Source: JASJBU01 sp039714735 (lineage in GTDB: Bacteria > Pseudomonadota > Gammaproteobacteria > Chromatiales > Chromatiaceae). Taken from it: a stretch of DNA of 6,164 nt. Numbering within the stretch: position 1 is the stretch's first letter; every line of letters begins with the position of its first letter. Under the pieces are notes generated by a model, which was not told the DNA's origin, ran no database searches, and was given only the letters and a program-made list of their open reading frames with translations. Location: positions 1 through 6,164 of the forward strand of contig JBDLIT010000193.1 of NCBI GenBank assembly GCA_039714735.1. Direction: 5' to 3'. The position numbers were made by a program, and so were the translations under genes. Of this stretch, positions 1 to 6,164 are shown one piece after another.

Positions 1-45
1 GAAGCGCAACCCCTGGTAAAAAGGACGTTTGCGGGACGATTTCAT
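1..45 (-). CDS. pdsS: Start of probable sortase-system sensor histidine kinase PdsS (partial)
   Basis: Only the first 15 codons are inside the window, reading MKSSRKRPFYQGLRF in frame to the edge. The ATG at 45 is preceded directly by an in-frame TAG, so no longer start is possible. It lies 12 nt after the PdsR stop codon. No clear Shine-Dalgarno sequence is present in that gap, which suggests translation coupled to the regulator gene. The basic, arginine-rich N-terminus ending in a hydrophobic residue would suit the cytoplasmic lead into a first membrane helix. The identity rests on position: OmpR-type regulators of this subfamily are usually followed by their dedicated membrane histidine kinase. 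No kinase motif is visible, so the name is inference. Confidence 0.45.
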   Translation of the reverse strand, partial: MKSSRKRPFYQGLRF

Positions 46-57
46 CTATGGGCAGGG

Positions 58-753
58 TTAAACGTCAGACTGCCAGCGATATCCAGCGCCGTAAACAGCC
101 TCGATGCCGTTAAAATCATCATCTATCTGCTGAAATTTTCTGCGGATGCGCCTGATATGGGTGCTGATACTGGCAGCATCCACCAGGATGTTGGCGTCTT
201 CCATGAGCCGGTCTCGATTGCGGACATGACCGGGACGGCGAACCAGGGAATGGACGATCCAGAATTCAGTGACCGTTAGATCCACAAGACTCCCTTTCCA
301 GGAGGCCATAAGCCGTTCAGGATCCAGTTCCAGATTGCCATGTGTGATGGTTTGGGCTGTGGAGGAGGCGCGTTGCATGGCATCCATACGGCGAAAAAGG
401 GCGGCAATTCTCGCCGTGAGATGAGGCAGGCTGATATCTTTTGTCAAATAGTCGTCAGCGCCCAGGCGTAGTCCGGAGACACTGTCGAAATCACTGTCCC
501 GGGCGGTGAGAAAGATAATCGGAAGGGTGGCGGAGCGGGCGCGCAGCTCCTGGCAAAGGGTAAAGCCCCCATCGATATCATCCTGCAGTCCGATATCGAG
601 TATCACCAGATCGGGGAGTTTGGCTTCGAAGGATTTCAGCGCCTCCTGACGAGAAGCAAAACCGGAAACCAGGTAGCCCTGTCGGGACAGATAATCGGCA
701 TAGTTGTCCCTGATGGCCGGTTCGTCCTCCACAATAACAATCTCTCTAGGCAT
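58..753 (-). CDS. pdsR: OmpR-family response regulator of the proteobacterial dedicated sortase system (PdsR)
   Basis: Cytoplasmic two-component DNA-binding regulator of 231 residues, normal length for the OmpR/PhoB class. The receiver domain (about 4-121) has every key residue: acidic pocket E9/D10, phosphoacceptor D53 in LVILDIG, T83 in FLTAR and K105 in DYLTKD. A winged-helix DNA-binding domain (about 138-228) follows, with the recognition-helix region STHIRRIRRKF at 197-207 and the wing signature YGAGYRW at 221-227. The stretches DEPAIRDNYADYL, DIDGGF, RARSATLPIIFLTARDSDFD and LTVTEFWIVHSL are the ones I associate with the subfamily NCBI calls proteobacterial dedicated sortase system response regulator (TIGR03787), recalled and not searched. 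It starts 33 nt after the VIT-like gene and ends 12 nt before the presumed kinase. Its ribosome binding site is weak; the ATG is chosen because the family begins just before the IVIVEDE strand. It presumably controls genes for a sortase and its surface substrate, none of which are in view. Confidence 0.88.
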   Translation of the reverse strand: MPREIVIVEDEPAIRDNYADYLSRQGYLVSGFASRQEALKSFEAKLPDLVILDIGLQDDIDGGFTLCQELRARSATLPIIFLTARDSDFDSVSGLRLGADDYLTKDISLPHLTARIAALFRRMDAMQRASSTAQTITHGNLELDPERLMASWKGSLVDLTVTEFWIVHSLVRRPGHVRNRDRLMEDANILVDAASISTHIRRIRRKFQQIDDDFNGIEAVYGAGYRWQSDV

Positions 754-786
754 GGATAGTAGCCCGGCAGTTGTTGAGTTCAGGCA

Positions 787-1374
787 TCAAAGTCTCGATT
801 CAAAGAGAATAATGATGGATACAGTGACGATGGCTATCGCTAAGGTGCGCAAGCCTGACAAGAGCCAGTGTGTCTTGCTGATGCTGCCTATGAAGAGTCC
901 CAGCAGAAAGGTACATGCCAATGCGATAAAAATCGCAGTGAGGAATGGGGAGATAGGAAGCACCATGCCATGCAGAGACAGCCAGAGCGGAGTCAGGATC
1001 AGCAGTGAAATGAACAGGGGTGAAAAGCCGTTGACCAAGGCTATGATTACTGGCAGATATCGGCTGGCTTTGCCAAAATCACTTTGGTCAAGATCTGTGA
1101 TCAGGGCTTGTTCGAGTTCCCGCAGCTCTTTTTGGCGCTCAGCTGATTCGCTTAAATAAGCGCTGCTCAAACCACTCATGAACAGGGCAATGGTGGCGCC
1201 CAGGGAGGCGCTGAGCGCTACCGTCAGGTCTACATTGTCCCGCGCATAGAAGCCGGACATCATGCCTAACATGGTCAAAGCTCCATCAAAACCATTGGTA
1301 ACGAAATAGCGGCGTGCAATACCTCCAGCGCGTTGAATATGCCGCAGGATCTTTTTTTTCTCTTCTGAAGGCAT
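787..1374 (-). CDS. VIT1/CCC1-like membrane protein (TIGR00267 type), possible metal transporter
   Basis: Integral membrane protein of 195 residues with about five hydrophobic helices: roughly 28-45, 51-72, 106-130, 138-163 and 170-191. The N-terminal segment RRYFVTNGFDGALTMLGMMS (21-40) matches the first helix of the VIT1/CCC1 family, including the Asp of the DG pair (D30). The second helix and its exit, with MSGLSSAYLSESAER (66-80), resemble the short, mainly archaeal subfamily annotated TIGR00267. Characterised VIT1/CCC1 proteins move Fe2+ or Mn2+ across membranes in exchange for protons. Here the loop between helices 2 and 3 (about 73-105) is a short charged stretch rich in Glu and Lys, much smaller than the metal-binding domain of plant VIT1. 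Substrate and direction are therefore unknown. The ATG at 1374 has only a distant, weak purine-rich site (AAGAG) upstream. The gene sits 43 nt after the DUF211 gene and 33 nt before pdsR, consistent with one operon. Confidence 0.8.
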   Translation of the reverse strand: MPSEEKKKILRHIQRAGGIARRYFVTNGFDGALTMLGMMSGFYARDNVDLTVALSASLGATIALFMSGLSSAYLSESAERQKELRELEQALITDLDQSDFGKASRYLPVIIALVNGFSPLFISLLILTPLWLSLHGMVLPISPFLTAIFIALACTFLLGLFIGSISKTHWLLSGLRTLAIAIVTVSIIILFESRL

Positions 1375-1417
1375 GCGTTGAATGCGACTCTTATCTGGGC
1401 CGATGGCCGTTTATATA

Positions 1418-1690
1418 TTATTCGGATTGGCTATCGTTACTATCCACTTCGACTTCATCGATACTGTGTATTGAAGCTCCGAGTTTTTCGACCGTATCAT
1501 TGATGGCCTCAAATAGGATATTCCGGCCCTCAATAGCCAAGATGATGGTTTCTGTTTTCTCATCGACTTCCACAACGGTCAGCTTGACCTTGTAATCCGG
1601 CCCTAAATCCGCCAGTGCAGCAGCAAAATCCAGCGCATTGGGTTGATGGGGTTTAAGTACATCGAGTACGAGTCTGCGGATGCGGGTCAT
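1418..1690 (-). CDS. DUF211 domain protein
   Basis: Small soluble protein of 90 residues that is almost entirely one DUF211 domain (PF02680, COG1888). Signatures are IRRLVLDVLKPH at 4-15, LTVVEVDEKTETI at 37-49, the IEG turn at 53-55 and HSIDEVEV at 75-82, followed by an acidic tail SNDSQSE. The inferred order beta-alpha-beta-beta-alpha-beta fits the ferredoxin-like fold solved for archaeal members, which form oligomers; no biochemical function is established. The family is mostly archaeal with scattered bacterial members. There is no signal peptide or membrane segment. The ATG at 1690 has a modest site (GGA, 7 nt away). It is the first gene of the left block and is followed after 43 nt by a VIT1/CCC1-like membrane protein. 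A cytoplasmic partner or metal-responsive regulator of that transporter is possible but is inference only. Confidence 0.9.
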   Translation of the reverse strand: MTRIRRLVLDVLKPHQPNALDFAAALADLGPDYKVKLTVVEVDEKTETIILAIEGRNILFEAINDTVEKLGASIHSIDEVEVDSNDSQSE

Positions 1691-1723
1691 TTGTCTGTCC
1701 GTGTGTCAACGATCAAAACGGTA

Positions 1724-1752
1724 AGTATACAACTGATATCCTCGATTGAGGA
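1724..1752 (-). promoter_or_regulatory. Candidate promoter of the DUF211-VIT-pdsRS operon
   Basis: Reading the minus strand, a good -10 hexamer TATACT lies at 1729-1724. Seventeen bases upstream is a poor -35, TCCTCA, at 1752-1747, matching three of six consensus positions. Transcription would begin near 1717, leaving a leader of about 27 nt before the DUF211 start codon. The weak -35, together with the inverted repeat covering it and the spacer, would suit a regulated promoter. This is motif reading only. Confidence 0.3.
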
Positions 1753-1753
1753 T
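1738..1753. repeat. Inverted repeat ATCCTC-N4-GAGGAT, possible operator
   Basis: Perfect 6-bp arms (1738-1743 and 1748-1753) flank a 4-bp centre. The repeat overlaps the proposed -35 and spacer of the DUF211 promoter, where a repressor or activator could bind. On the plus strand it is followed by TTTTT (1753-1757), so it could also act as a weak intrinsic terminator for rightward transcripts, although no plus-strand gene leads into it. Arms this short can occur by chance. Confidence 0.3.
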
Positions 1754-1877
1754 TTTTGAATCTGATTCTGGGGCTGGTTGGTTCTATCCGAGAATGGAAA
1801 ATAATTGATAGTCTTCTATGTGACGGAATTCCAGGGCGCCCCAAAGATATTTAGGTGAGATGCAATCATAACTGATG

Positions 1878-1892
1878 TGTCTGGCGCAGACA
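1878..1892. repeat. Short hairpin downstream of the GGDEF-EAL gene
   Basis: Perfect 6-bp arms TGTCTG and CAGACA surround a 3-nt centre. The hairpin lies about 30 nt beyond the stop of the long GGDEF-EAL gene, so it would form in the 3' end of that transcript. On the minus strand no U-run follows, so it does not qualify as an intrinsic terminator. It could be a 3'-end stabilising hairpin or chance. Confidence 0.25.
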
Positions 1893-1920
1893 TCTTTCGG
1901 CTGATGGATGCGTGGAGAGG

Positions 1921-1934
1921 GTCAGCCGGCTGAC
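1921..1934. repeat. Perfect 14-bp palindrome over the stop codon of the GGDEF-EAL gene
   Basis: GTCAGCCGGCTGAC reads identically on both strands and contains the TGA stop (1922-1924) and the final codons of the long gene. With no separate loop it would make only a short hairpin in RNA, so a protein-binding site or coincidence are the alternatives. No second copy was noticed in the window. Confidence 0.3.
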
Positions 1935-4825
1935 GAGGATTTCGCAGGGCCAATTATAGGTAGGATTTCCGGCTGTGGCTTTCCGATATAGTAACCCTGG
2001 GCATAATCTACACCGATCTCAGCCAATAAATTCAGGGTCGCTTCATCTTCAACAAATTCTGCAACGGTCAATTTATTCAGGCCGGATGCCATTTCAGTCA
2101 GCGCTTTTACGAAAATCTGGTCTTCCGGGCTGGTGGGGAGCTGTCGAATGAAGGAGCCATCTATTTTCACTATATCGAGAGGCAGTTCACGCAGGTAGTA
2201 GAATGATGAGAATCCTACACCGAAGTCATCCATTGCAAAACGGCAACCAAGACTGCGTAGTTCACGCATCAGCTGTTCGGCCGACGCCATGTTTGCCAGG
2301 GTAGCTGTTTCGGTCAATTCAAACACCAGGTTCTGTGGTTTGACCCCACTCTGGTTGAGCAGTTGCTTAAGAAGTGGCAGTAGTTCCGGGTCATCGACAA
2401 CTCGGCCCGATAGGTTGATGGAAAAGTTAATCTCAGTATCTGATATTTTTGATATCTTGGCCAGTTGACTGATTGCTTCACGTAACACAAAGCGGTCGAT
2501 ACTATGAATCAAACCAGTTCGTTCAGCCACTGGGATAAAGTGACCTGGAGTTGCAATACCGCCATCGCTCTCGCGCATTCGAATCAGTACTTCATAATGG
2601 CTGATACGACCCGATTTAATTTCCAGAATTGGTTGGTAATAGAGTAAAAACGCTGAATTCACCAGCGCCTGTTCAATCTTGTTTTTCCAGATGACACGTT
2701 CAGACATCTGTTCCCGGATCTGGTCATCCAGGGCAAACAGATGCCAGCGGTCCCTGCCACTCTCTTTTGCCTGGTACATCGCAAGATCAGAATTTGACAT
2801 AAGATCTTGTGCGGTATTGCCATGTTCCGGATACATAACAATTCCGATGCTGGCGGATATTCGATGAATGCAGTCTTCGGTAGGTAGTGATATCTGCTTT
2901 AGTGTTTCAAGAATCTTCTCCGCCACCTGTATTGCTCCATCGATGCCGGCTTCCGGGATGACGACGGCAAACTCATCACCTCCGAGTCTGGCCAGCAGGT
3001 CGGTTTCACGGGTTATCTGTACCAGCTTTTCGGCTACGACCCGAAGCATGGCGTCACCCGCTTGATGTCCGCTGGAATCGTTTACATACTTAAACTGATC
3101 GAGATCAAAGAACAGCAAAGCAATGTTATGACTATAGCGTTGGGCCATGGACAACAAGTCTTCGAAGGTATTCTGGAAATAGCGGCGGTTATAAAGGCCA
3201 GTGAGTGGATCATGATTCGCCAGCCAAGTCAGCCTTCTTTCCGCCTCCTCCCTATCGGTAATGTCCAGGCCTACCGAAAGAATGATGGGACTACCGGGTT
3301 TTCGCTTTCCTGATAGTCGTGAATGAACCCACGAAATGGTATGGTTTGTATTGTCACTGGTATTGATATGACTATCGTGTTGATAGGAGCTGATCTCTTC
3401 CGTCTTCAGTTTTTCTATCGCCTGTTGGAATGATTCGTCGTTTGACTCTTCGCTGATAAAGTGATGAAAAGCTGCATTTTTAGATTGTGTATTGACGCGG
3501 CTTAGAAACGCCTTCCCTTTGCTATTCAGGGTTAGTAGCTGCCCGTCACAATCCTGAGTGAGAATAATGACCTGGGCGCTATTCAGAAGGCCGGTTACAA
3601 AGTCCCGTTCCTGGGCCAGTTCCTCTCCCCTGGTAATCAGACTATTGGTTTGTTCCTGCACCTCTTTGTGGAGTGATTCGAGAGTATTGGTTAGTTCCAG
3701 TGTGGTTTCACCGGCAATATCGATCTCATCCTTGTGCCAGTATCGCGTGGTTATCTCGAGTTTTTTTCGGACTTCACTGTAGGCGTTATGAGCGAGTAGC
3801 GGCAGGCTCCTGGAAAGCAGTAATAATCGATTCAACGGACGCCAGAGCAGTATCAGTAGGAGCGTTTCAGAGAGTAGAAAACCTACCAGACCAAAAGAGA
3901 TGTTTTTCTTGGTCGCCTGGTTGATGTGCTGAACAGATTCTGTGATGTCGTTGATCAGGATGAAATGCATATTTCTTCCAATCTCTTCATTGCTCATCTG
4001 CAGAGACTGGATCATGAGGTGTTTGCCATGATGCTCGATTTCTGATCCTGACCGTTGAAATTGTTCGAATCGATATCGTTCCGATATATCTTGCAAGAGC
4101 TGCATATTGGTTTCTGGGTTTGTCAGCGCAACAATATATTGTTCCCAATCATTCAGTAGTCTGGCTTCAGTCCTCTGCTTGTGTTTGTTTATCTCCTCCG
4201 AAATAACGGCTATATCAGCCCCCGTAATATCTTTGAAAGAGATGATGGCGTCCGCTATGAGCCGACTCAGTAACAACACACCATTTTTTTGACCCTTATT
4301 CAATACGGGGATAGCGACATATTGCTTACATTGATCTATGCATTTCAATAGAAATTCTGGTTGTTCCGCCAGGTTTACCTGCTGGACCATGTGGATTAAG
4401 CGTTCAATCTCTACAGGCGGACGCAGGCTAAATAACAGCTTATTCTGATTGGAAAAAAAGCTGGCATCGTCCAGTCCCCAGTCAAACTCAAGGGTGGCTG
4501 ACTGTTCGAGGAACATATCCGCCAGGCGTATGGACATGGGTTCTGACGAAGAGGTGGCAGGTAGCATGGTGGGAATGAGAGAGGCAATCTGCTCCAGTTC
4601 TTTAAAACTGTTTCCAATCAGAGCTTCGAGTTCTTGAATATGTTGTTGATTAATTTGTGCCTGCTGGAGCGAAAACTGTTCTCTGAGTTGCCAGTAACCG
4701 AGCACAGCAAGGCCTGTGTTGACGGAAATCAGCACCAGACTGAAAATTAACACAGCCTTCCATTTCAAGCTTAAAAAGCGAGTGCCTTTTACAGCTGATT
4801 TCAATGGTATGACTGCATCTTTCAT
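1922..4825 (-). CDS. Membrane-bound PAS-GGDEF-EAL protein with periplasmic sensor domain (cyclic di-GMP turnover)
   Basis: Inner-membrane signalling protein of 967 residues that should make and/or degrade cyclic di-GMP. Order: cytoplasmic lead; membrane helix about 22-45; periplasmic domain about 46-308, not assigned to a named family but Cache-like in feel, with a C162-X3-C166 pair; second helix about 309-328; HAMP-like linker and coiled coil about 329-410; PAS about 411-525; GGDEF about 535-695; EAL about 715-955. The cyclase looks complete: metal and substrate residues D574, N582 and D591, the loop GGDEF at 615-619, and inhibitory I-site R606-X2-D609 exactly five residues before it. The phosphodiesterase also looks complete: E745 (EVL), N804, E836 (ELTE), D866/D867 in DDFGVGFSS, K887, E923 and Q943. 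The common AEGVE motif is AEFVE, as in many family members. The start follows the porin stop by 9 nt with a usable AGGA. The ligand is unknown; the upstream binding protein and porin suggest a small envelope solute. Confidence 0.95.
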   Translation of the reverse strand: MKDAVIPLKSAVKGTRFLSLKWKAVLIFSLVLISVNTGLAVLGYWQLREQFSLQQAQINQQHIQELEALIGNSFKELEQIASLIPTMLPATSSSEPMSIRLADMFLEQSATLEFDWGLDDASFFSNQNKLLFSLRPPVEIERLIHMVQQVNLAEQPEFLLKCIDQCKQYVAIPVLNKGQKNGVLLLSRLIADAIISFKDITGADIAVISEEINKHKQRTEARLLNDWEQYIVALTNPETNMQLLQDISERYRFEQFQRSGSEIEHHGKHLMIQSLQMSNEEIGRNMHFILINDITESVQHINQATKKNISFGLVGFLLSETLLLILLWRPLNRLLLLSRSLPLLAHNAYSEVRKKLEITTRYWHKDEIDIAGETTLELTNTLESLHKEVQEQTNSLITRGEELAQERDFVTGLLNSAQVIILTQDCDGQLLTLNSKGKAFLSRVNTQSKNAAFHHFISEESNDESFQQAIEKLKTEEISSYQHDSHINTSDNTNHTISWVHSRLSGKRKPGSPIILSVGLDITDREEAERRLTWLANHDPLTGLYNRRYFQNTFEDLLSMAQRYSHNIALLFFDLDQFKYVNDSSGHQAGDAMLRVVAEKLVQITRETDLLARLGGDEFAVVIPEAGIDGAIQVAEKILETLKQISLPTEDCIHRISASIGIVMYPEHGNTAQDLMSNSDLAMYQAKESGRDRWHLFALDDQIREQMSERVIWKNKIEQALVNSAFLLYYQPILEIKSGRISHYEVLIRMRESDGGIATPGHFIPVAERTGLIHSIDRFVLREAISQLAKISKISDTEINFSINLSGRVVDDPELLPLLKQLLNQSGVKPQNLVFELTETATLANMASAEQLMRELRSLGCRFAMDDFGVGFSSFYYLRELPLDIVKIDGSFIRQLPTSPEDQIFVKALTEMASGLNKLTVAEFVEDEATLNLLAEIGVDYAQGYYIGKPQPEILPIIGPAKSSSAG

Positions 4826-4832
4826 TTGGAGA

Positions 4833-4836
4833 TCCT
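4833..4836 (-). promoter_or_regulatory. Ribosome binding site of the GGDEF-EAL gene, overlapping the porin stop codon
   Basis: AGGA on the minus strand lies 7 nt before the ATG at 4825 and shares two bases with the TAG stop (4835-4837) of the preceding porin gene. Ribosomes terminating on the porin would be placed to reinitiate, so translation of the two is probably coupled. Confidence 0.6.
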
Positions 4837-6049
4837 AGAAACTGTAAGAAACCAGCAGGGCCAGCATATTCCAGTATCTTTCTGTTTCTGATAGGTCGGG
4901 GTTCTCCAGATCAGATAGGAAGATCGCGCCATCAACACGGCTGAATTCAGCACGTAGCATCAATCTATCGGTCGGCTCCCAAAGTACGCCAACGGTCAAC
5001 ATTTTTGTAAAGTGGTTATATGGTTTCGTGGGTGGTAATTTTATGCTGGTTTCAATCCCATCTCTGTCATTCTTATCGAAATGAGCCTCTTCATATCTGG
5101 CAAGCAGCTCCCAATCCGGAGAAAATCTGTAGGTACCCTGCAAATAGTAACCATCCACAGTCGTATCTCCCGCATCCATAACATGGTTAAAACCCTTATA
5201 GTCGATCGGCTCATTCATATACTCCAGGGTCAGACTCCAGGGGCCCCTGTTGTATTGAGCGGATGCAATCCAGTATACGATATCAATGGTTCCCTCTAGC
5301 GCCCCTCCTGCCATGGTTCCTTCCAGATCAAGTGTGGCGCCGCTCAACGCCAGACGGAAGACTCCTCCATCCCACTCATAGAGAAGTCTGCCGCCTTTGG
5401 TAAGGCCCCTTTGAGTGAGATCCGGATCAAATGCGGTTATCAAATAGGCACTCTCTACATTCTTATCGATGGGTGTTTTGCCTGCAAAGAGCTTGAAATA
5501 GAAGCTGTGTAGATCAGTATGCAGGTCGGCATAAAACATGCCGCCATCGTTGGATAGCACCATGTTACGCACCCGGTCCCAGTAGATGACTTGTGGCACG
5601 AAGATGCTGGGTCGGGTCGATGCGACGTCGCGGGTATCGTTGTAAAAGCCGAATGGGTTTTTGAATCGCCCGAGAATGGCGCCGATGCGACTGTCTTCAC
5701 TGGAGTAGGGAGTAAAGTCGATCTGAGCATAATCTATATTGAGAGAGCCGTCATACATCTCACCGGCTGTGCGAGACAACAGCTGGGCAGAGAGCATCAG
5801 TTGTGGGTTAAACCGATATGAGGAATTGACACCTAGCTCGCGGAATTCGAAGCTGCCATCCTTACTGTCGCCAAAAAAACTGTTGGCGGTTGTGTTGACG
5901 TAGCCTTGAGTCAGAAAGCCATGGATCTGGAACGCATTGTCCCACTTGTCTGTCTGCATCGCCTGACTGGATGCTGTCCAAACTATAAACAGGCTGAACA
6001 GGCAGAGAGCCTTATAGCTATTCGATTTCAATGACTCGAACCTGCTCAT
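4835..6049 (-). CDS. Porin-like outer-membrane beta-barrel protein
   Basis: Predicted 404-residue outer-membrane protein. The N-terminus is a signal peptide: basic lead with K8 and K13, hydrophobic core about 15-25, and likely cleavage after SSQA at residue 30. The mature part is rich in alternating aromatic and polar strands typical of barrels, for example QIHGFLTQGYVNTT (41-54), FEFRELGVNSSYRF (67-80) and YYLQGTYRF (301-309). It ends in LLVSYSF, with the terminal Phe used for barrel assembly. Segments such as ILGRFKNPFGFYNDTRD (125-141) recall porin loops. It looks like an uncharacterised porin family; the solute is unknown. The ATG at 6049 is preferred over an in-frame ATG at 6097 because GAGGA lies 8 nt upstream of it and it gives a normal signal peptide. 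The gene begins inside the PstS-like gene, overlapping it by 32 nt in another frame, and is followed 9 nt later by the GGDEF-EAL gene. Confidence 0.87.
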   Translation of the reverse strand: MSRFESLKSNSYKALCLFSLFIVWTASSQAMQTDKWDNAFQIHGFLTQGYVNTTANSFFGDSKDGSFEFRELGVNSSYRFNPQLMLSAQLLSRTAGEMYDGSLNIDYAQIDFTPYSSEDSRIGAILGRFKNPFGFYNDTRDVASTRPSIFVPQVIYWDRVRNMVLSNDGGMFYADLHTDLHSFYFKLFAGKTPIDKNVESAYLITAFDPDLTQRGLTKGGRLLYEWDGGVFRLALSGATLDLEGTMAGGALEGTIDIVYWIASAQYNRGPWSLTLEYMNEPIDYKGFNHVMDAGDTTVDGYYLQGTYRFSPDWELLARYEEAHFDKNDRDGIETSIKLPPTKPYNHFTKMLTVGVLWEPTDRLMLRAEFSRVDGAIFLSDLENPDLSETERYWNMLALLVSYSF

Positions 6050-6164
6050 TATTTTGTTCCTCAGCCAGATAGCCAATAGCGCCTGGTGTTTGTTCAACCA
6101 TGGTTCGCATCTCGGCCTCGGTATTGACTTTAGCGGGCGCCTGGCCGGTACCGGAGTATATTTG
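6018..6164 (-). CDS. PstS-like periplasmic substrate-binding protein, C-terminal end (partial)
   Basis: The last 48 codons and the TAG stop of a gene that enters from beyond the right edge, open in frame to base 6164. The visible peptide contains YSGTGQAPAKV followed by EMRTMVEQTPGAIGYLAEE. The GxGxxP and TPGAIGYL stretches are the C-terminal hallmark of phosphate-binding-like (PBP-like, PstS-type) domains. In many Gammaproteobacteria such domains occur as small stand-alone proteins of about 140-150 residues, separate from any pst transporter; whether this is one cannot be told from the fragment. It would act in the periplasm and bind an oxyanion such as phosphate, but the ligand-contacting residues are outside the window. 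Its last 32 nt overlap the start of the porin gene, so the two are certainly co-transcribed. Confidence 0.8.
   Translation of the reverse strand, partial: QIYSGTGQAPAKVNTEAEMRTMVEQTPGAIGYLAEEQNNEQVRVIEIE
6058..6062 (-). promoter_or_regulatory. Ribosome binding site that decides the porin start
   Basis: GAGGA on the minus strand lies 8 nt upstream of the ATG at 6049 and inside the coding sequence of the PstS-like gene. It supports the MSRFESL start over the longer in-frame alternative at 6097. Confidence 0.7.

Noticed and set aside
704..1159. Plus-strand open frame of 151 codons opposite pdsR and the VIT-like gene
   Set aside because: It lies antisense to two recognisable proteins, its translation has no family features, and it covers their start and stop junction. 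It is a shadow frame.
1398..1408. Small GGCC-N3-GGCC hairpin between the DUF211 and VIT-like genes
   Set aside because: Only four base pairs and no U-run on the minus strand, so it is not a terminator and gives no reason to split the operon.
1704..1709. Perfect TTGACA on the minus strand just before the DUF211 gene
   Set aside because: A -10 at normal spacing would fall inside the DUF211 coding sequence, where the bases do not resemble TATAAT. The match is probably accidental.
4107..4292. Short plus-strand open frame opposite the sensor domain of the GGDEF-EAL gene
   Set aside because: No ribosome binding site or family resemblance was noticed, and the minus-strand protein in this stretch is clearly coding. 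Other short frames within 2659-3924 and 4411-5821 were dropped for the same reason.
4835..6097. Longer form of the porin starting at the ATG at 6097
   Set aside because: The extra 16 residues would put a long basic extension before the signal peptide, overlap the upstream gene by 80 nt and ignore the good ribosome binding site serving the ATG at 6049.

Overview
All genes in this window lie on the minus strand, so transcription runs from the right edge to the left. The content points to a Gammaproteobacterium, probably marine or from a sulfide-rich habitat. The evidence is a response regulator of the proteobacterial dedicated sortase system type, a large membrane GGDEF-EAL protein of the usual gammaproteobacterial architecture, an outer-membrane barrel ending in Phe, and moderate GC. 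The genus cannot be fixed from the sequence.

Right-hand block (1922-6164): three tightly packed genes. First comes the C-terminal end of a small PstS-like periplasmic binding protein, cut by the window edge. A porin-like outer-membrane beta-barrel protein follows, with its start inside the end of the previous gene. Last is a 967-residue inner-membrane sensor with an N-terminal periplasmic domain, a HAMP-like linker, PAS, GGDEF and EAL. Overlapping or nearly abutting ends and good ribosome binding sites indicate one co-transcribed unit. I read it as a candidate envelope-sensing module that controls cyclic di-GMP; this is inferred from gene order and domains.

The 231-bp gap at 1691-1921 separates the two blocks. 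It holds two short inverted repeats and a plausible promoter for the left block. I see no convincing intrinsic terminator for the right block.

Left-hand block (1-1690): a DUF211 protein, a VIT1/CCC1-like membrane protein of the type found mainly in archaea, a response regulator recognisable as PdsR, and the first 15 codons of the gene after it, expected to be the partner histidine kinase PdsS. Gaps of 43, 33 and 12 nt suggest one operon. The unusual feature is the archaeal-type DUF211/VIT pair directly in front of a regulator dedicated to a sortase system. No sortase, sortase substrate or PdsO is visible here; these would have to lie beyond the left edge or elsewhere.
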